Origin: Phycisphaerales bacterium
Lineage (GTDB): Bacteria > Planctomycetota > Phycisphaerae > Sedimentisphaerales > Anaerobacaceae
NCBI GenBank assembly: GCA_030602885.1
Contig: JAUVYV010000002.1
Span: 88,125-152,124, forward strand
DNA: 64,000 bases
Reading direction: 5' to 3'
How positions within the stretch are numbered: the stretch's first letter is position 1; each line of letters starts with the position of its first letter. The translations under genes were made by a program, and so were the position numbers. This document shows, one piece after another, positions 39,780 through 48,920 of this stretch. The notes beneath the pieces were generated by a model, which saw nothing but the letters and a program-made list of their open reading frames with translations, was not told the origin of the DNA and searched no databases.

Positions 39780-42700
39780 CTACGGCTGGCTGCAGTCGTT
39801 TAGCCACCACCAGGCGATTTGGGCGATGTCAAGGTAATCAACGGTTCCACTGCCATCGACGTCACCGACCAGAGACCCGCCGCTTTGTTTCCAGTCGGGT
39901 GCTGCCAGGGTGAAATCCTTGAAGTTGACAGGATTTGTCCCATCGAGATTGACCTGACTGCAATCGACAGGCACCATACGCTTTACCTCGTAGTAGTAGG
40001 TGGCGTAGCGGCCGTCGATAGCGAAGGTATTTCCCGTCCGCTCAACCTGCTGGTCCACGGGGACACCGTAGATATCTACAGGCCTGACCGAGGTTATAGG
40101 CCCGCCCTTGAAGACAATCGTCGCCTGTACCGGTTCAAGCAGCAGTGGAGAACCGCCCGTCTCGTCCAATTGATACCCACCGCTGCTATAGACTGTCCCG
40201 TACTGCTTGTCTCTTGCCATAGCGGTGATGAGGATGTGGGCCGAGTCTATCAATGGCTGATTGTCAAGCGGGGTGAACAGCAAATCGATAAACGGGGTTG
40301 GGCCGACCACGACGTTGACGTCGGGCAGTTCAAATGTCCGGCCGGGTGCGAAGCCGATAATGCCCTGGGTCTTGTCCGAGTGGACGGTGACAATGCCATG
40401 ATGGTTGGGGTCGCCGACGCTGTCGGAATAATCCCAGGTAAGCTGAGCGGTATTGCTATAGACAATTTTATTAACGTCGTCGCAGTAGGCCGGCCAACCT
40501 TTATAAGGATTGGGCTGACCGTCGGCAATTTTTGCTGTGAGTCGGCCGATAGCAAGCACTCCATCGGGCGTAAGCATGCGACCCGTTCCGTTGTAGCCGT
40601 AGCCGCTGTAGTACCAGCTCAGGGCATCGACGCCCTCAAAAGCCTCGTCAACTGAAAGCCGTCTGGCTGCGGTGATGGCGCCTTCGGCAAAGTGATTGTT
40701 GTAAACGGCGAAGGTAAGCGCGGGGAACTGGCCTATGTAGTGAGGTGTCTCGGTCACGTACGATCTCATACTGGGCCAGCCGTTGCCCATCTGAGAACGT
40801 GAGCCGGCAAAGTGGTATAGTGCATCCCATCCCTGCAGGCCCATACCATAGAACGCCATCAACGGAGAGATTTCCGCCTTCCACTGATTTGGCGGTTTCT
40901 GGGTCCATTCGGTGACGGCAAACGGTTTGTCTTCAACCTGCTGGAAGCCTATACCTAAGATGCCGCTGCCGGGCGCTGTCAGGTGGGTATCGTTATATAC
41001 CTCACCGGTGGTTATTCCGTGTCCCCCGACTCCGCCGCCGAAGTAGCCGTGCCGGTCAATGGCCTCCATCGCATCATCGGTCCAGAGGTTGCCGGCGTCG
41101 GCCGCCGGACCGCCCGCATACCAGGCGGTGCTGATTGTAACTGCCTGATAGCCGATGCCGCGCAGCCGACTTTGATAGGTTTCATAGGTCTGGCGCTGCA
41201 TCTCAGCCAGGAAGCGGATGAAGTCACCCATTCGTGCCTTTTCGGTCGATTTGTTGGAAAATGGCCCGTCCGCCTGCATCTCCCAGGCCGCGTACATATA
41301 CATCGGCTGCGTTACCGGGTCGGCGTTGACCGAGTCACCGGGTCTTTTGCCCGCGCCCCAGGCGGCAGCAAGGTTGACATCGGTTACATAGCGGTCTGCC
41401 ACCCACTGATGCCACATCTGCGTAAGACGCAGACGATGGTCATCAAAATTAGGGTCGTCGTGGACAAAGCTATGACCGAGCGGGAAGTGCCAGAACACGC
41501 TGTCCTCGTTTCGACATTCGACAATCGCCAATGCCGGGTCGTTCTTGTAGGCCAGGCCCGTATATGGATTGACATGATTGAGCAGCAGGTTTGCGTACTC
41601 CCACTGTATGTCCTGGTATTCTTCAATGAAAGTAGCAAGACCGTAAATGTTATTGCCGTCACTGTGGTCATTATCATTGATATAGGGAAGCTCCTCAAAT
41701 AGCTCGTCAGGGATGGTTCCGCCATTCGACACTTTCTGATCAGGAAAAACAGCGTGATTATAGAAGATCGACCACGTCATGTAGATACCGTGTTCTTTTA
41801 GAATTGAAAACCACTTGTCTAACTTGTCAAGCTTGGCGGGGTCAAAGTATCGTCCTCCGGGCGGGCCCTGGAGCGAGCCGAGGACACCCTCGACGGGGTG
41901 CTGGCGAATCATATTGATGCCATGCTTGGCGTAGAAGCGGGCCTGGCGCTGCTGCAGCTCGACCGTATCGGCCATACCGGCATCGCTGCCCCAGAACTTG
42001 ACAGGTGTTTCGTCGTTGAACTCAAAGTCGGCGCCGTTTTGTCTGAGAACACCGTGGACACCTGCCGGTTTGTCTAACAGGTCGCATACGTCGATAATCG
42101 AATCAGAGCTGAACTGGTCAGGCCCGGCAGCGAGAACAAACCATTGGCTTGGCCCGGGCGGTGGCGCGTTCGGGTCAGGCGGAATCACACCTGTTGGCGC
42201 CCACGGATAGTTGACTAATGCCATCACGTCGATGCCGCCGTGCAACTCCTTCTCGGCGCCGTCGGCGTTGTGCATTTGTACTCTGATGTTGTGCGGTCCC
42301 GGCTCGAGCTCAAATGTGTCGCCGTAGGCCCATGCGATGAAACGGATATCTATGCTCTGATAGACGAGGTTAATCTGGTTTTTCTGGGCCTCGGCTACCT
42401 CTACGTCAATCCAGGCACCGTTATCCAGGCTGTACCTGTAGTTACCGCCGCCGCCGGAATTCTCAAATGGATTCAAACGTATCCACCATGTATAGGTACC
42501 CCCTTCAGCTATGTTAAACTGATATGTGGCGGTAACTTCTCCCGAAGGATACGGGGGGCCTGAATAGCCCCAGTAGTGTACGAGCCAGTCTCCGTCTGAT
42601 ACACCCGGCTGTCCCGGTGAGAGCTTGTCCTTGGTGATGCTGTCACAGCAGTACCAGCCGTGCTGATTCCAGTTTTCGCTGTCGGCATCCTCTCCCTCAA

Positions 42701-42809
42701 TCCACAGCGCCTCTTTGGCGAAAACCACGCCGGCAAATTGCCCAGTCCCCAAGAGAAACCATAAGAAAACTGCGAGGACGATTGTTCCTGCATTTTTCCC
42801 CGACAACAT
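39780..42809 (-). CDS. Secreted multidomain glycosidase with C-terminal dockerin-like repeat
   Basis: This 1009-residue protein has a Sec signal peptide (cleavage near FAGVVFAKEA). A CBM-like beta-sandwich (about 33-195, with LWIEGEDADS, TYTWWIRLNP and GPHNIRVQ) precedes a TIM-barrel catalytic domain (about 235-700). The likely acid/base is E435 in CRNEDSVF and the likely nucleophile is E634 in FAVTEWTQ, as in clan GH-A. A beta-rich part follows. The last 65 residues hold two calcium-binding repeats (VNLDGTNPVNFKDFTLAAPDW and GDVDGSGTVDYLDIAQIAWWW), a type I dockerin-like domain. A precise GH family cannot be assigned. It is convergent with tatC. Confidence 0.82.
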   Translation of the reverse strand: MLSGKNAGTIVLAVFLWFLLGTGQFAGVVFAKEALWIEGEDADSENWNQHGWYCCDSITKDKLSPGQPGVSDGDWLVHYWGYSGPPYPSGEVTATYQFNIAEGGTYTWWIRLNPFENSGGGGNYRYSLDNGAWIDVEVAEAQKNQINLVYQSIDIRFIAWAYGDTFELEPGPHNIRVQMHNADGAEKELHGGIDVMALVNYPWAPTGVIPPDPNAPPPGPSQWFVLAAGPDQFSSDSIIDVCDLLDKPAGVHGVLRQNGADFEFNDETPVKFWGSDAGMADTVELQQRQARFYAKHGINMIRQHPVEGVLGSLQGPPGGRYFDPAKLDKLDKWFSILKEHGIYMTWSIFYNHAVFPDQKVSNGGTIPDELFEELPYINDNDHSDGNNIYGLATFIEEYQDIQWEYANLLLNHVNPYTGLAYKNDPALAIVECRNEDSVFWHFPLGHSFVHDDPNFDDHRLRLTQMWHQWVADRYVTDVNLAAAWGAGKRPGDSVNADPVTQPMYMYAAWEMQADGPFSNKSTEKARMGDFIRFLAEMQRQTYETYQSRLRGIGYQAVTISTAWYAGGPAADAGNLWTDDAMEAIDRHGYFGGGVGGHGITTGEVYNDTHLTAPGSGILGIGFQQVEDKPFAVTEWTQKPPNQWKAEISPLMAFYGMGLQGWDALYHFAGSRSQMGNGWPSMRSYVTETPHYIGQFPALTFAVYNNHFAEGAITAARRLSVDEAFEGVDALSWYYSGYGYNGTGRMLTPDGVLAIGRLTAKIADGQPNPYKGWPAYCDDVNKIVYSNTAQLTWDYSDSVGDPNHHGIVTVHSDKTQGIIGFAPGRTFELPDVNVVVGPTPFIDLLFTPLDNQPLIDSAHILITAMARDKQYGTVYSSGGYQLDETGGSPLLLEPVQATIVFKGGPITSVRPVDIYGVPVDQQVERTGNTFAIDGRYATYYYEVKRMVPVDCSQVNLDGTNPVNFKDFTLAAPDWKQSGGSLVGDVDGSGTVDYLDIAQIAWWWLNDCSQP

Positions 42810-43044
42810 TATGTGCTCCTAAAAAAACAGTCTATTAAACACCAAGGTATGTAGTAGAGTAGTGGTAGCAGCTCTGTGGGTGACTTTGAGCTAAGCACCG
42901 ATATTGACTATGGTTAGAAACCATTCAGCCCATATACTTTCAGGCCTTATCATCACCCAAAAGGTGCTCCTCATCGTGTCTTTATTGTACCTTATCGAGT
43001 CGGCCCTGTCAAGAACGACTTCAGCAGGGCTGGTTTCTGCCGAA
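42810..43044. other. Gap between two leftward genes
   Basis: About 235 non-coding bases upstream of the dockerin glycosidase. It should include its promoter and the end of the kinase transcript. I see no hairpin with a T-run and no strong promoter pair. Confidence 0.4.
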
Positions 43045-45273
43045 TTACCGCTGAACAGGTAAAAGAACGGTAACAGAAGTTCCTTTGCCGGGCCGGCTTG
43101 CTATGTTCAGCGACCCGCCGTTGATTTGTATCAGTCGCTGTGCGTGGGCCAGGCCCATTCCTCTTTTTCGCCCGGCGTCCCTGGCGGAGAAGAACGGCTG
43201 AGCGGCCCGCCTCAGCGTCTCCGCATCCATTCCGCAGCCGGTATCGGTAATGGTAATCCTCACAGATTCGCCTGACTCGTCGTTGGCAGCGACAACCTTT
43301 ACCGGGCCTGTGCCGCCCTGGTAAGACTCAAGCGAATTGGAAAGGATGTTCGCAATTGTCGAAGCGACCTGAGCGGAGTCCACAAGAACGCCCCTGAGGT
43401 CGGGGGCGATTTCGAGCTGAATATCTTTTTTTGCTGTTTGCTGCTCCTGCGAGGTTAGTTCTACCGCTTCTTCGAGAATCTGCTTTAGAGGTGTGGATAC
43501 CGGCCTGGGTTGTGGCGGGTTGGCGTAGCTCATCAGATCTTCGATAATGGCTGACAATTCGCCTGCGTTCTGCTGAATCTGCTGCAGGATACGTTTCTTC
43601 TCGGCGTCTGTTTCGGACTGTGCGAGCAGTTGCGCCCTTCCTGATATGACGGAGAGTGGGTTGTTCAATTCATGGGCGGCTCCCGCAGCCATCTCTGCGA
43701 GGGCATCAAGGATAGCGGCTTCATCGAGCTTCGGCTGTTCCAGCTTTGCGGTCGGCGTCGTCAGGAGCTGGGCAAACCGCTCAGCGAACCACTGCTGCCT
43801 TTGCAGGCCGAGGGCCGAATCGAGAATAATCGCCGCTAAAGTAGCAGCCGGTTTCAACCTTTCCGCAAGCTGCTCTGCCGAGGCCGGGTAGCCAGGCTCG
43901 AAGACTATTGCGCCGACCGCCCTGCCGTCAACCGACAGCGGCGCTAACTTGGTTCTGCTCAGGTCAAACTTGACATCTATCTGCTCGAAGAGCCATTCGA
44001 TGCGGTCTTCGGCATCGAATATCGTAAATTCCCCTGATTGGCCCTGCGGGACGAGGGCGGCATCTTCCGGGACTTTGACGTAGGTAAGGGTTTTCTCCTC
44101 GGCTGTCTCAAGGACAAAGGCAGCGGTTGGTTCGGCCGGGGCCGATGGGGCCAGATAGAGACAGACCGGGCCCGTCTGAAATGCTCTCTGCCAGCAGAGT
44201 GTCACGCTCTCGACCACGCCCGCCGGTGACACCGCCGAGCCGATGCTTTGCAAAAGCTCATTCACGAAATTGAAATGGCTTGCATCGGCCTGGAGCTGCT
44301 GATTCTCCTTCAGTAGTTTGCCTGCATCCTGAGCTAACTGGGCCGCAGTTGTCTTGATAGCGTCGCAATATACTGTCTGCGGATTTGCCAGGTCGAGCCC
44401 TATCAGATTGGCCTTGTGGTCAACGACCTCGGCGAGTCCTGCCCGGACCTGTTCCAACTGCTCGGTTGTCAGCCCGAGTGCCCGCCCAAGTTCATCCGGT
44501 GACGGCGGCGAGTCGTAGCTTCCGGATTCGCCGAGCTTGGCAAGACGCGCTATGGAATCGGCAAGCTCGATAATCTGAGCGATTCTTGCCTCCGGCATGG
44601 CCTGGGAAACAGCCTGCGTATTGCTGTGGTGAAGCCATATTGCCAGGATGACTTCAGCCGGCAGGTGTAGTTTCTGCGCCAGACGTTTGCCTAAGATTGT
44701 GTGGTCAACAGAGAGGTATTTCTGCTCGACGGTTCGACTCGGAGCATTTGTCGATTTCGCCTCTTCGACGATGCGGTCAAAGCTCTTCGGCATCGCCTCG
44801 TCAAGGGCAAGCTTGCCTACATCGTGCAGCAAACCGGCTAAGTAAACCATATCTGCGTTCATGCCGGACGATAAAAGATCGGCTATCTGCTTAGCACAGC
44901 AGGCGACCGCGATACAGTGACGTGTAATCGCCTTTCTGAACTCGATCCTGCCGGCGTCGGCACCGCCGTAAAGCCTTGCGGAAATCAGACTGTCGCGAAT
45001 CTGTCGCAGCGGCACCTGGTCAATGGCACTGCGAACCGGCCCGTCCGCCGCTGCGGCAGCTATGCTCTGCTTACTGCAAGTCGAGAGTACCGCAATGGTT
45101 AGGGCGGGGTCTGCTTCGACCAGCTCAGCCAGTGAGCCGGGAGTCAGCTCGAACGAATTCAACCGGGACAGGAATTGCGCGATAACACAGGGTAGAATCG
45201 AGAGACCTTCGATGCCGCTGACTGCAAGCTCAACCTGCTGTGCTGCCGAACTGTCGGGACGTCCTTCGGACAT
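43045..45273 (-). CDS. HDOD-GAF hybrid sensor histidine kinase
   Basis: This 742-residue cytoplasmic protein starts at the ATG at 45273, preceded by GAGGG; a TTG 36 bases upstream is an alternative. An HDOD domain (about 15-290) retains the LLHDVGK metal dyad (H150, D151). A GAF-like domain (about 345-500) follows. The histidine phosphoacceptor domain has H534 in AAHELNNPLSVISGRAQLL. The ATPase domain has NILSNSLES, DTGCGM and GMGLAHA as the N, G1 and G2 boxes. No membrane segments are present, so it senses an internal signal. It is co-directional with the response regulator gene 108 bases upstream, which is its likely partner. Confidence 0.88.
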   Translation of the reverse strand: MSEGRPDSSAAQQVELAVSGIEGLSILPCVIAQFLSRLNSFELTPGSLAELVEADPALTIAVLSTCSKQSIAAAAADGPVRSAIDQVPLRQIRDSLISARLYGGADAGRIEFRKAITRHCIAVACCAKQIADLLSSGMNADMVYLAGLLHDVGKLALDEAMPKSFDRIVEEAKSTNAPSRTVEQKYLSVDHTILGKRLAQKLHLPAEVILAIWLHHSNTQAVSQAMPEARIAQIIELADSIARLAKLGESGSYDSPPSPDELGRALGLTTEQLEQVRAGLAEVVDHKANLIGLDLANPQTVYCDAIKTTAAQLAQDAGKLLKENQQLQADASHFNFVNELLQSIGSAVSPAGVVESVTLCWQRAFQTGPVCLYLAPSAPAEPTAAFVLETAEEKTLTYVKVPEDAALVPQGQSGEFTIFDAEDRIEWLFEQIDVKFDLSRTKLAPLSVDGRAVGAIVFEPGYPASAEQLAERLKPAATLAAIILDSALGLQRQQWFAERFAQLLTTPTAKLEQPKLDEAAILDALAEMAAGAAHELNNPLSVISGRAQLLAQSETDAEKKRILQQIQQNAGELSAIIEDLMSYANPPQPRPVSTPLKQILEEAVELTSQEQQTAKKDIQLEIAPDLRGVLVDSAQVASTIANILSNSLESYQGGTGPVKVVAANDESGESVRITITDTGCGMDAETLRRAAQPFFSARDAGRKRGMGLAHAQRLIQINGGSLNIASRPGKGTSVTVLLPVQR

Positions 45274-45381
45274 ACAAACACCCTCATCCTCGAGTATTAG
45301 CGCTTCCAATCAGGAATCAGCAACCGGATATCTCCTGCGATTTGTTGCCGCTAACGGAACCAGGAGAAACCCGCAATGGTC

Positions 45382-45960
45382 CTATCCTGCCTCCTGGGCA
45401 ATCAGCAGGACAGAACAGATTCTGTCAACAAGCTCCTTGATGTCAAAGGGTTTTCTAATGAAGTCCTGCGCCCCGGATTTGAGGAGCTGGTCGATTTCAT
45501 CCTGTTTTATCACGCCACTAACAATAATAATCTTAATGTCTTCGAACTCGGGATTCTGCCTTATTGTATGGCAGACGACGTTGCCGTTGACGTCCGGCAG
45601 CATATAGTCAAGTAAAATGACATCGGGTTTGAATTGCTGGGTTTGAATTCCCGCCTCATATCCGCTTGCGGCGGTTCTGATTTCAAACCTGTCGTTCCGG
45701 CCGAGCACATCAACCATGAGCTCGATTATCTCAGCATCGTCATCGACTATCAGCACCTTCTTCTTGCCGGACTCGAGCGCTTCCATAGGAATAGCATTAT
45801 CCTTCATGAACCTGACTAAGCTGGCCCGTGGAATCCTCCTGAATCGAGACCCTGGTACGCGAAAGCCCTCTAACCGACCGGAATCAAAACAGCGGATGAT
45901 AGTTTGCTGGCTCACCTTACAGACTTCGGCGGCCTCGCCTGTTGTGAATAAATCCTTCAT
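45382..45960 (-). CDS. Response regulator with N-terminal excisionase-type HTH
   Basis: This 192-residue protein begins with a helix-turn-helix of the excisionase/MerR type (FTTGEAAEVCKVSQQTIIRCFDSGRLEGFRVPGS, residues 5-38). A receiver domain follows from about residue 67. D73 and D74 bind Mg2+, D118 in LLDYMLP is the phosphoacceptor, S148 is the switch residue and K170 is conserved. The order (DNA-binding domain first, receiver last) is the reverse of most transcription regulators. The GAGGAG ribosome site precedes the ATG. The kinase at 43045-45273 is the probable cognate partner. Confidence 0.9.
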   Translation of the reverse strand: MKDLFTTGEAAEVCKVSQQTIIRCFDSGRLEGFRVPGSRFRRIPRASLVRFMKDNAIPMEALESGKKKVLIVDDDAEIIELMVDVLGRNDRFEIRTAASGYEAGIQTQQFKPDVILLDYMLPDVNGNVVCHTIRQNPEFEDIKIIIVSGVIKQDEIDQLLKSGAQDFIRKPFDIKELVDRICSVLLIAQEAG

Positions 45961-46492
45961 AATTCACTCTCCTCTTCTCGCAGCAAATCTTTCAACATAA
46001 CTCTCTCTAAATTACCTCATCACCCTAATTTAACTATCGGACGGTACATTTGTCAAGGATAAAAAATATTAAGGGTTGATTTATTAGCTCGTAAAACGCA
46101 CACATTATCGGCCACGAAGACCTTTCAAGACGGTTTTTTGCTGTTCGGCCACAGCAACAATCTTAGTGCTGCAAAATAAATTGCCGAGTGCGACCCGTTT
46201 TATCGGACGTAATGTCGCTGTGAGAAGCGATTGGCTTGCGGATTTGGATGCAGCCGATATCGCGCGAACCTGTTTTCCTTTGCCGCTGCTTGTTTGGGTG
46301 ATAGAATTTCGTCTCGGCAGAGATTTGCCGCACCCGGCGTGCTTAATGGAGACGAAGATGAGCGAACTTGCCCGGGTGGTTGAGATTCTGCGTTTGGTGA
46401 TCTAACGAGAGCTTGAAGCCGGTTAATTCTATACGCCGCTGCCGGGAAGATGGACAATTCGGTGATACATGAGGCGGCTCGGGTAACAAGAG
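45961..46492. other. Intergenic region between the regulator and the nucleoside transporter
   Basis: About 530 bases between divergent genes. The first 120 bases are AT-rich and could hold the promoter of the regulator. A 79-codon frame at 46166-46405 has no ribosome site and its composition is not protein-like. I see no RNA gene or terminator. Confidence 0.45.
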
Positions 46493-47803
46493 ATGGATAT
46501 CTATAATCTTGTGAGCTTCGGGGGTATTTTTGTCTTGCTTGGTCTGGCGTGGCTGGTATCTGCCGACAGGAAAAATATGAACTGGAGGGTAATCCTGTGG
46601 GGCATTGGGTTGCAGATAATAATCGCGTTATTCCTTTTTGTGGTCCCGGCTGGGTCGAAAGTATTTTTGGTTGTCAACGATGTTGTGGTAGAGGTTTTGA
46701 ACTCGGCATCGGCTGGGGCGAAATTTGTTTTCGGCCGACTTGCTCTGGCGCCGGGCGAGGTAAGTGACACGGGCGAGCAGTCGCTCGGCTTTATTTTGGC
46801 TTTCCAGGCGTTTCCCACGATAATCTTTTTCTCGGCGCTCATTTCCATTCTGTACTACTTCAACATAATGCCCCCGGTCATTCGCGGCTTTGCGTACGTC
46901 TTTACGAAGCTAATGCGAATATCGGGTGCAGAATCGTTAGTAGCAGCGAGCAATATCTTTGTCGGGATTGAATCGAACCTTACGGTCAGGCCATATCTTG
47001 ACAAGATGACGCGGTCGGAGCTTTGCACAATCCTTGCCTGCGGGATGGCGACGGTGGCATCGAATGTTCTGGCGATTTATGTGTTCAGCTTAAAGGCGGT
47101 ATTTCCCACGATTGCCGGTCATCTGATTTCGGCATCACTGCTTTCGGCGCCGGCGGCACTTGCGATGTCGAAGATAATCCTGCCGGAGGCCGACCATCCC
47201 AAAACGCTGGGTATCAATGTCAGGCCCTTCTATGAGAAGGAGAAGAGTTTTTTCGAGGCGATTATCAACGGGGCGAACTCAGGCGTTCGGATGATTGTCG
47301 GAATCGTAGCGCTTCTCATTGCCGTGCTGGGACTGGTGGCGCTAGTGGATTTGGTGCTCGGCGGCGTAGGGTCATGGATAAATCCGCTTTTCGGGTTTGA
47401 GGGCCAGTGGTCTTTGAAGGCGGTTACGGGCTATATCTTCTATCCGGTCACGTTGCTCTTGGGTGTGCCGCCTGCAGACGCGATGGTTATTTCCAGGATA
47501 ATCGGCGAGCGGACGATTGTCACCGAGGTTGCGGCGTACAGAGATTTGGCGGCTGTGCTCGAGCAGAACATATTGCAGCATCCTCGCTCGGCCGTTATTG
47601 CCACCTATGCGTTATGCGGATTTGCTCACTTGGCCTCGATGGCGATATTTGTCGGCGGGGTCTCGGCGCTTGCCCCTAAAAGGATAGGGGACATTGCCGG
47701 GGTCGGTCTGAGGGCTTTGGTCGCAGCAACGCTTGCGTGTCTGCTTACCGGCTGCGTCGCCGGCGCACTGCTGACGGAAGGTTCGATTCTCTTGGGGACA
47801 TGA
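46493..47803 (+). CDS. Concentrative nucleoside transporter (NupC/CNT family)
   Basis: This 436-residue protein has about ten membrane helices and imports nucleosides with Na+ or H+. The family core is visible: FQAFPTIIFFSALISILYYFNIM, then AASNIFVGIESNLTVRPYLDKMTRSELCTILACGMATVASNVLAIY, which contains the nucleoside and cation site. The C-terminal half ends with GFAHLASMAIFVGGVSALAPKR. The ATG has only a weak purine run upstream. A terminator follows 26 bases after the stop. Confidence 0.92.
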   Translation: MDIYNLVSFGGIFVLLGLAWLVSADRKNMNWRVILWGIGLQIIIALFLFVVPAGSKVFLVVNDVVVEVLNSASAGAKFVFGRLALAPGEVSDTGEQSLGFILAFQAFPTIIFFSALISILYYFNIMPPVIRGFAYVFTKLMRISGAESLVAASNIFVGIESNLTVRPYLDKMTRSELCTILACGMATVASNVLAIYVFSLKAVFPTIAGHLISASLLSAPAALAMSKIILPEADHPKTLGINVRPFYEKEKSFFEAIINGANSGVRMIVGIVALLIAVLGLVALVDLVLGGVGSWINPLFGFEGQWSLKAVTGYIFYPVTLLLGVPPADAMVISRIIGERTIVTEVAAYRDLAAVLEQNILQHPRSAVIATYALCGFAHLASMAIFVGGVSALAPKRIGDIAGVGLRALVAATLACLLTGCVAGALLTEGSILLGT

Positions 47804-47828
47804 GCAAAATAACACCAGCGGAAATGAA

Positions 47829-47858
47829 AAGGTCTTCGCCATTCCAGGCAAAGACCTT
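47829..47858 (+). terminator. Terminator of the nucleoside transporter gene
   Basis: AAGGTCTT (47829-47836) pairs with AAGACCTT (47851-47858), and GCC/GGC adds pairs inside the loop. A pyrimidine-rich run follows. Confidence 0.7.
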
Positions 47859-48205
47859 CTCTTCTCATCAAATTGAGAAAGCTGGAGACTATGTCTCTAT
47901 CGATTCGGCTTCGGCGGCGGGACGGTTAATATGGGAGGCGGAGGCAATATAAGGTAGGGGGGTACGGAGGTAATTGGACACCTGGTTATTAGGACTGGGC
48001 CGCTGTTTTTGGGCTGAAAACAGGGTTTTTGACTTGACTTATGGGTACATGGTTGCGCGCTGACCTGCGTTTTTGGGCTAAAAACGGGGGTTGGCGTGAT
48101 GAAAACGCGCGAAAGATTGAAAAAATCTGCGAAAAGTTGCAAAAGGAAGTGTGTTTTTGGGTGAAAAAGAGCGAAAGCGCGCGCAAAAATTTTTAAAATT
48201 TTCCG
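47859..48205. other. Non-coding region before the efflux operon, with repeats
   Basis: This region lacks a credible gene. A GTTTTTGGGCT(A/G)AAAAC motif occurs at about 48005-48022 and again at about 48069-48086, and the second is part of the longer repeat shared with the end of the window. Frames open across it are low-complexity (Phe/Ser/Pro-rich). Confidence 0.5.
48064..48162 (+). repeat. 99-bp dispersed repeat, copy A
   Basis: This segment matches the reverse complement of 63621-63720 with about a dozen differences over roughly 98 aligned bases. It includes the self-complementary GTTTTT-GGGCT-AAAAAC core and a GAAAACGCGCGAAAG block. Confidence 0.8.
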
Positions 48206-48253
48206 TTGACAGTTTGATATCATATGTCATATTTTATAATATGACGTCATATT
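48206..48253 (+). promoter_or_regulatory. Promoter and TetR operator of the efflux operon
   Basis: A perfect TTGACA lies at 48206-48211; the -10 region is the AT-rich stretch near 48230. Overlapping it are repeated TCATAT half sites at 48220, 48227 and 48247. GTCATATT (48226-48233) is inverted as AATATGAC (48238-48245), and AATATGACGTCATATT (48238-48253) is a perfect 16-base palindrome. A repressor bound here would block the promoter, and the first gene is a TetR repressor. Confidence 0.75.
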
Positions 48254-48269
48254 CATAGTATCTTTTGTT

Positions 48270-48292
48270 GGTGCTCGCCAAGAACGAGCGCC
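48270..48292 (+). promoter_or_regulatory. Hairpin in the leader of the tetR gene
   Basis: GGTGCTCG (48270-48277) pairs with CGAGCGCC (48285-48292) with one G-T pair and a 7-base loop. It ends 2 bases before the GGAGG ribosome site and may limit translation of the repressor. Confidence 0.4.
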
Positions 48293-48305
48293 GGGAGGCA
48301 AAATA

Positions 48306-48920
48306 ATGAAGAAGAAGCTCCCGCGGCGTGAAAGAGAAAAGCTCAGGCATCGTACTGAAATGCTCGCTACCGCGCTCGATCTATTCTCAGAAAAAGGCTA
48401 TCACAATGTCTCAATGCACGAGATTGCCGAGAAAGCGGAATTTGCTATCGGAACTCTCTACAAGTTCTTCAAGAACAAGGAAGATCTCTACAAGGCTCTC
48501 ATAATGGCAAAGGCCGGGGAATACCACCGAATTCTGAGCGATGTCCTTTCCGAGAAAAATGACGTCCAGACTACTCTCAAGGATTACATCAGCGCCAAAG
48601 CAAAAATCTTTGCCGATAGCGTTCCTACTTTGCGACTCTACTTTGCTGAAACACACGGGGCGAGTTTCAATATCAAGGCCGGACTTGACCAAGACATCGG
48701 GAAGCTGTATGAGAAACTGGTGAAGCAACTGACTTCGGTACTGGAGAGAGGTATTCGCAGCAAGGTGCTTCGCGAGTTAGACCCTTACTATATGGCCGTG
48801 GCCCTGGAAGGGCTCACCAACTCCTTCCTTTTTTGCTGGCTGGAAGACCCGGACCGACATCCATACGAGGCGAACGTCCCTGTAATCACAGACATGTTTC
48901 TCAATGGGGTCTTACGCTAA
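48306..48920 (+). CDS. TetR-family transcriptional repressor of the efflux operon
   Basis: This 204-residue protein has the TetR DNA-binding domain: RHRTEMLATALDLFSEKGYHNVSMHEIAEKAEFAIGTLYKFFKNKEDLYKAL (about residues 17-68). The C-terminal half should bind an inducer. A GGGAGG ribosome site precedes the ATG. The palindromic operator in its own promoter and its place at the head of an efflux operon suggest autoregulation and drug- or metabolite-induced expression of the pump. The stop and next start overlap (TAATG). Confidence 0.92.
   Translation: MKKKLPRREREKLRHRTEMLATALDLFSEKGYHNVSMHEIAEKAEFAIGTLYKFFKNKEDLYKALIMAKAGEYHRILSDVLSEKNDVQTTLKDYISAKAKIFADSVPTLRLYFAETHGASFNIKAGLDQDIGKLYEKLVKQLTSVLERGIRSKVLRELDPYYMAVALEGLTNSFLFCWLEDPDRHPYEANVPVITDMFLNGVLR

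Noticed and set aside
46166..46405. 79-codon open frame before the nucleoside transporter
   Set aside because: No ribosome site, no recognisable fold, and low-complexity pieces; it is probably chance.
47897..48223. 108-codon leftward frame over the dispersed repeat
   Set aside because: It resembles the frame across repeat copy B only because the DNA is repeated; the peptide is low-complexity and has no ribosome site.
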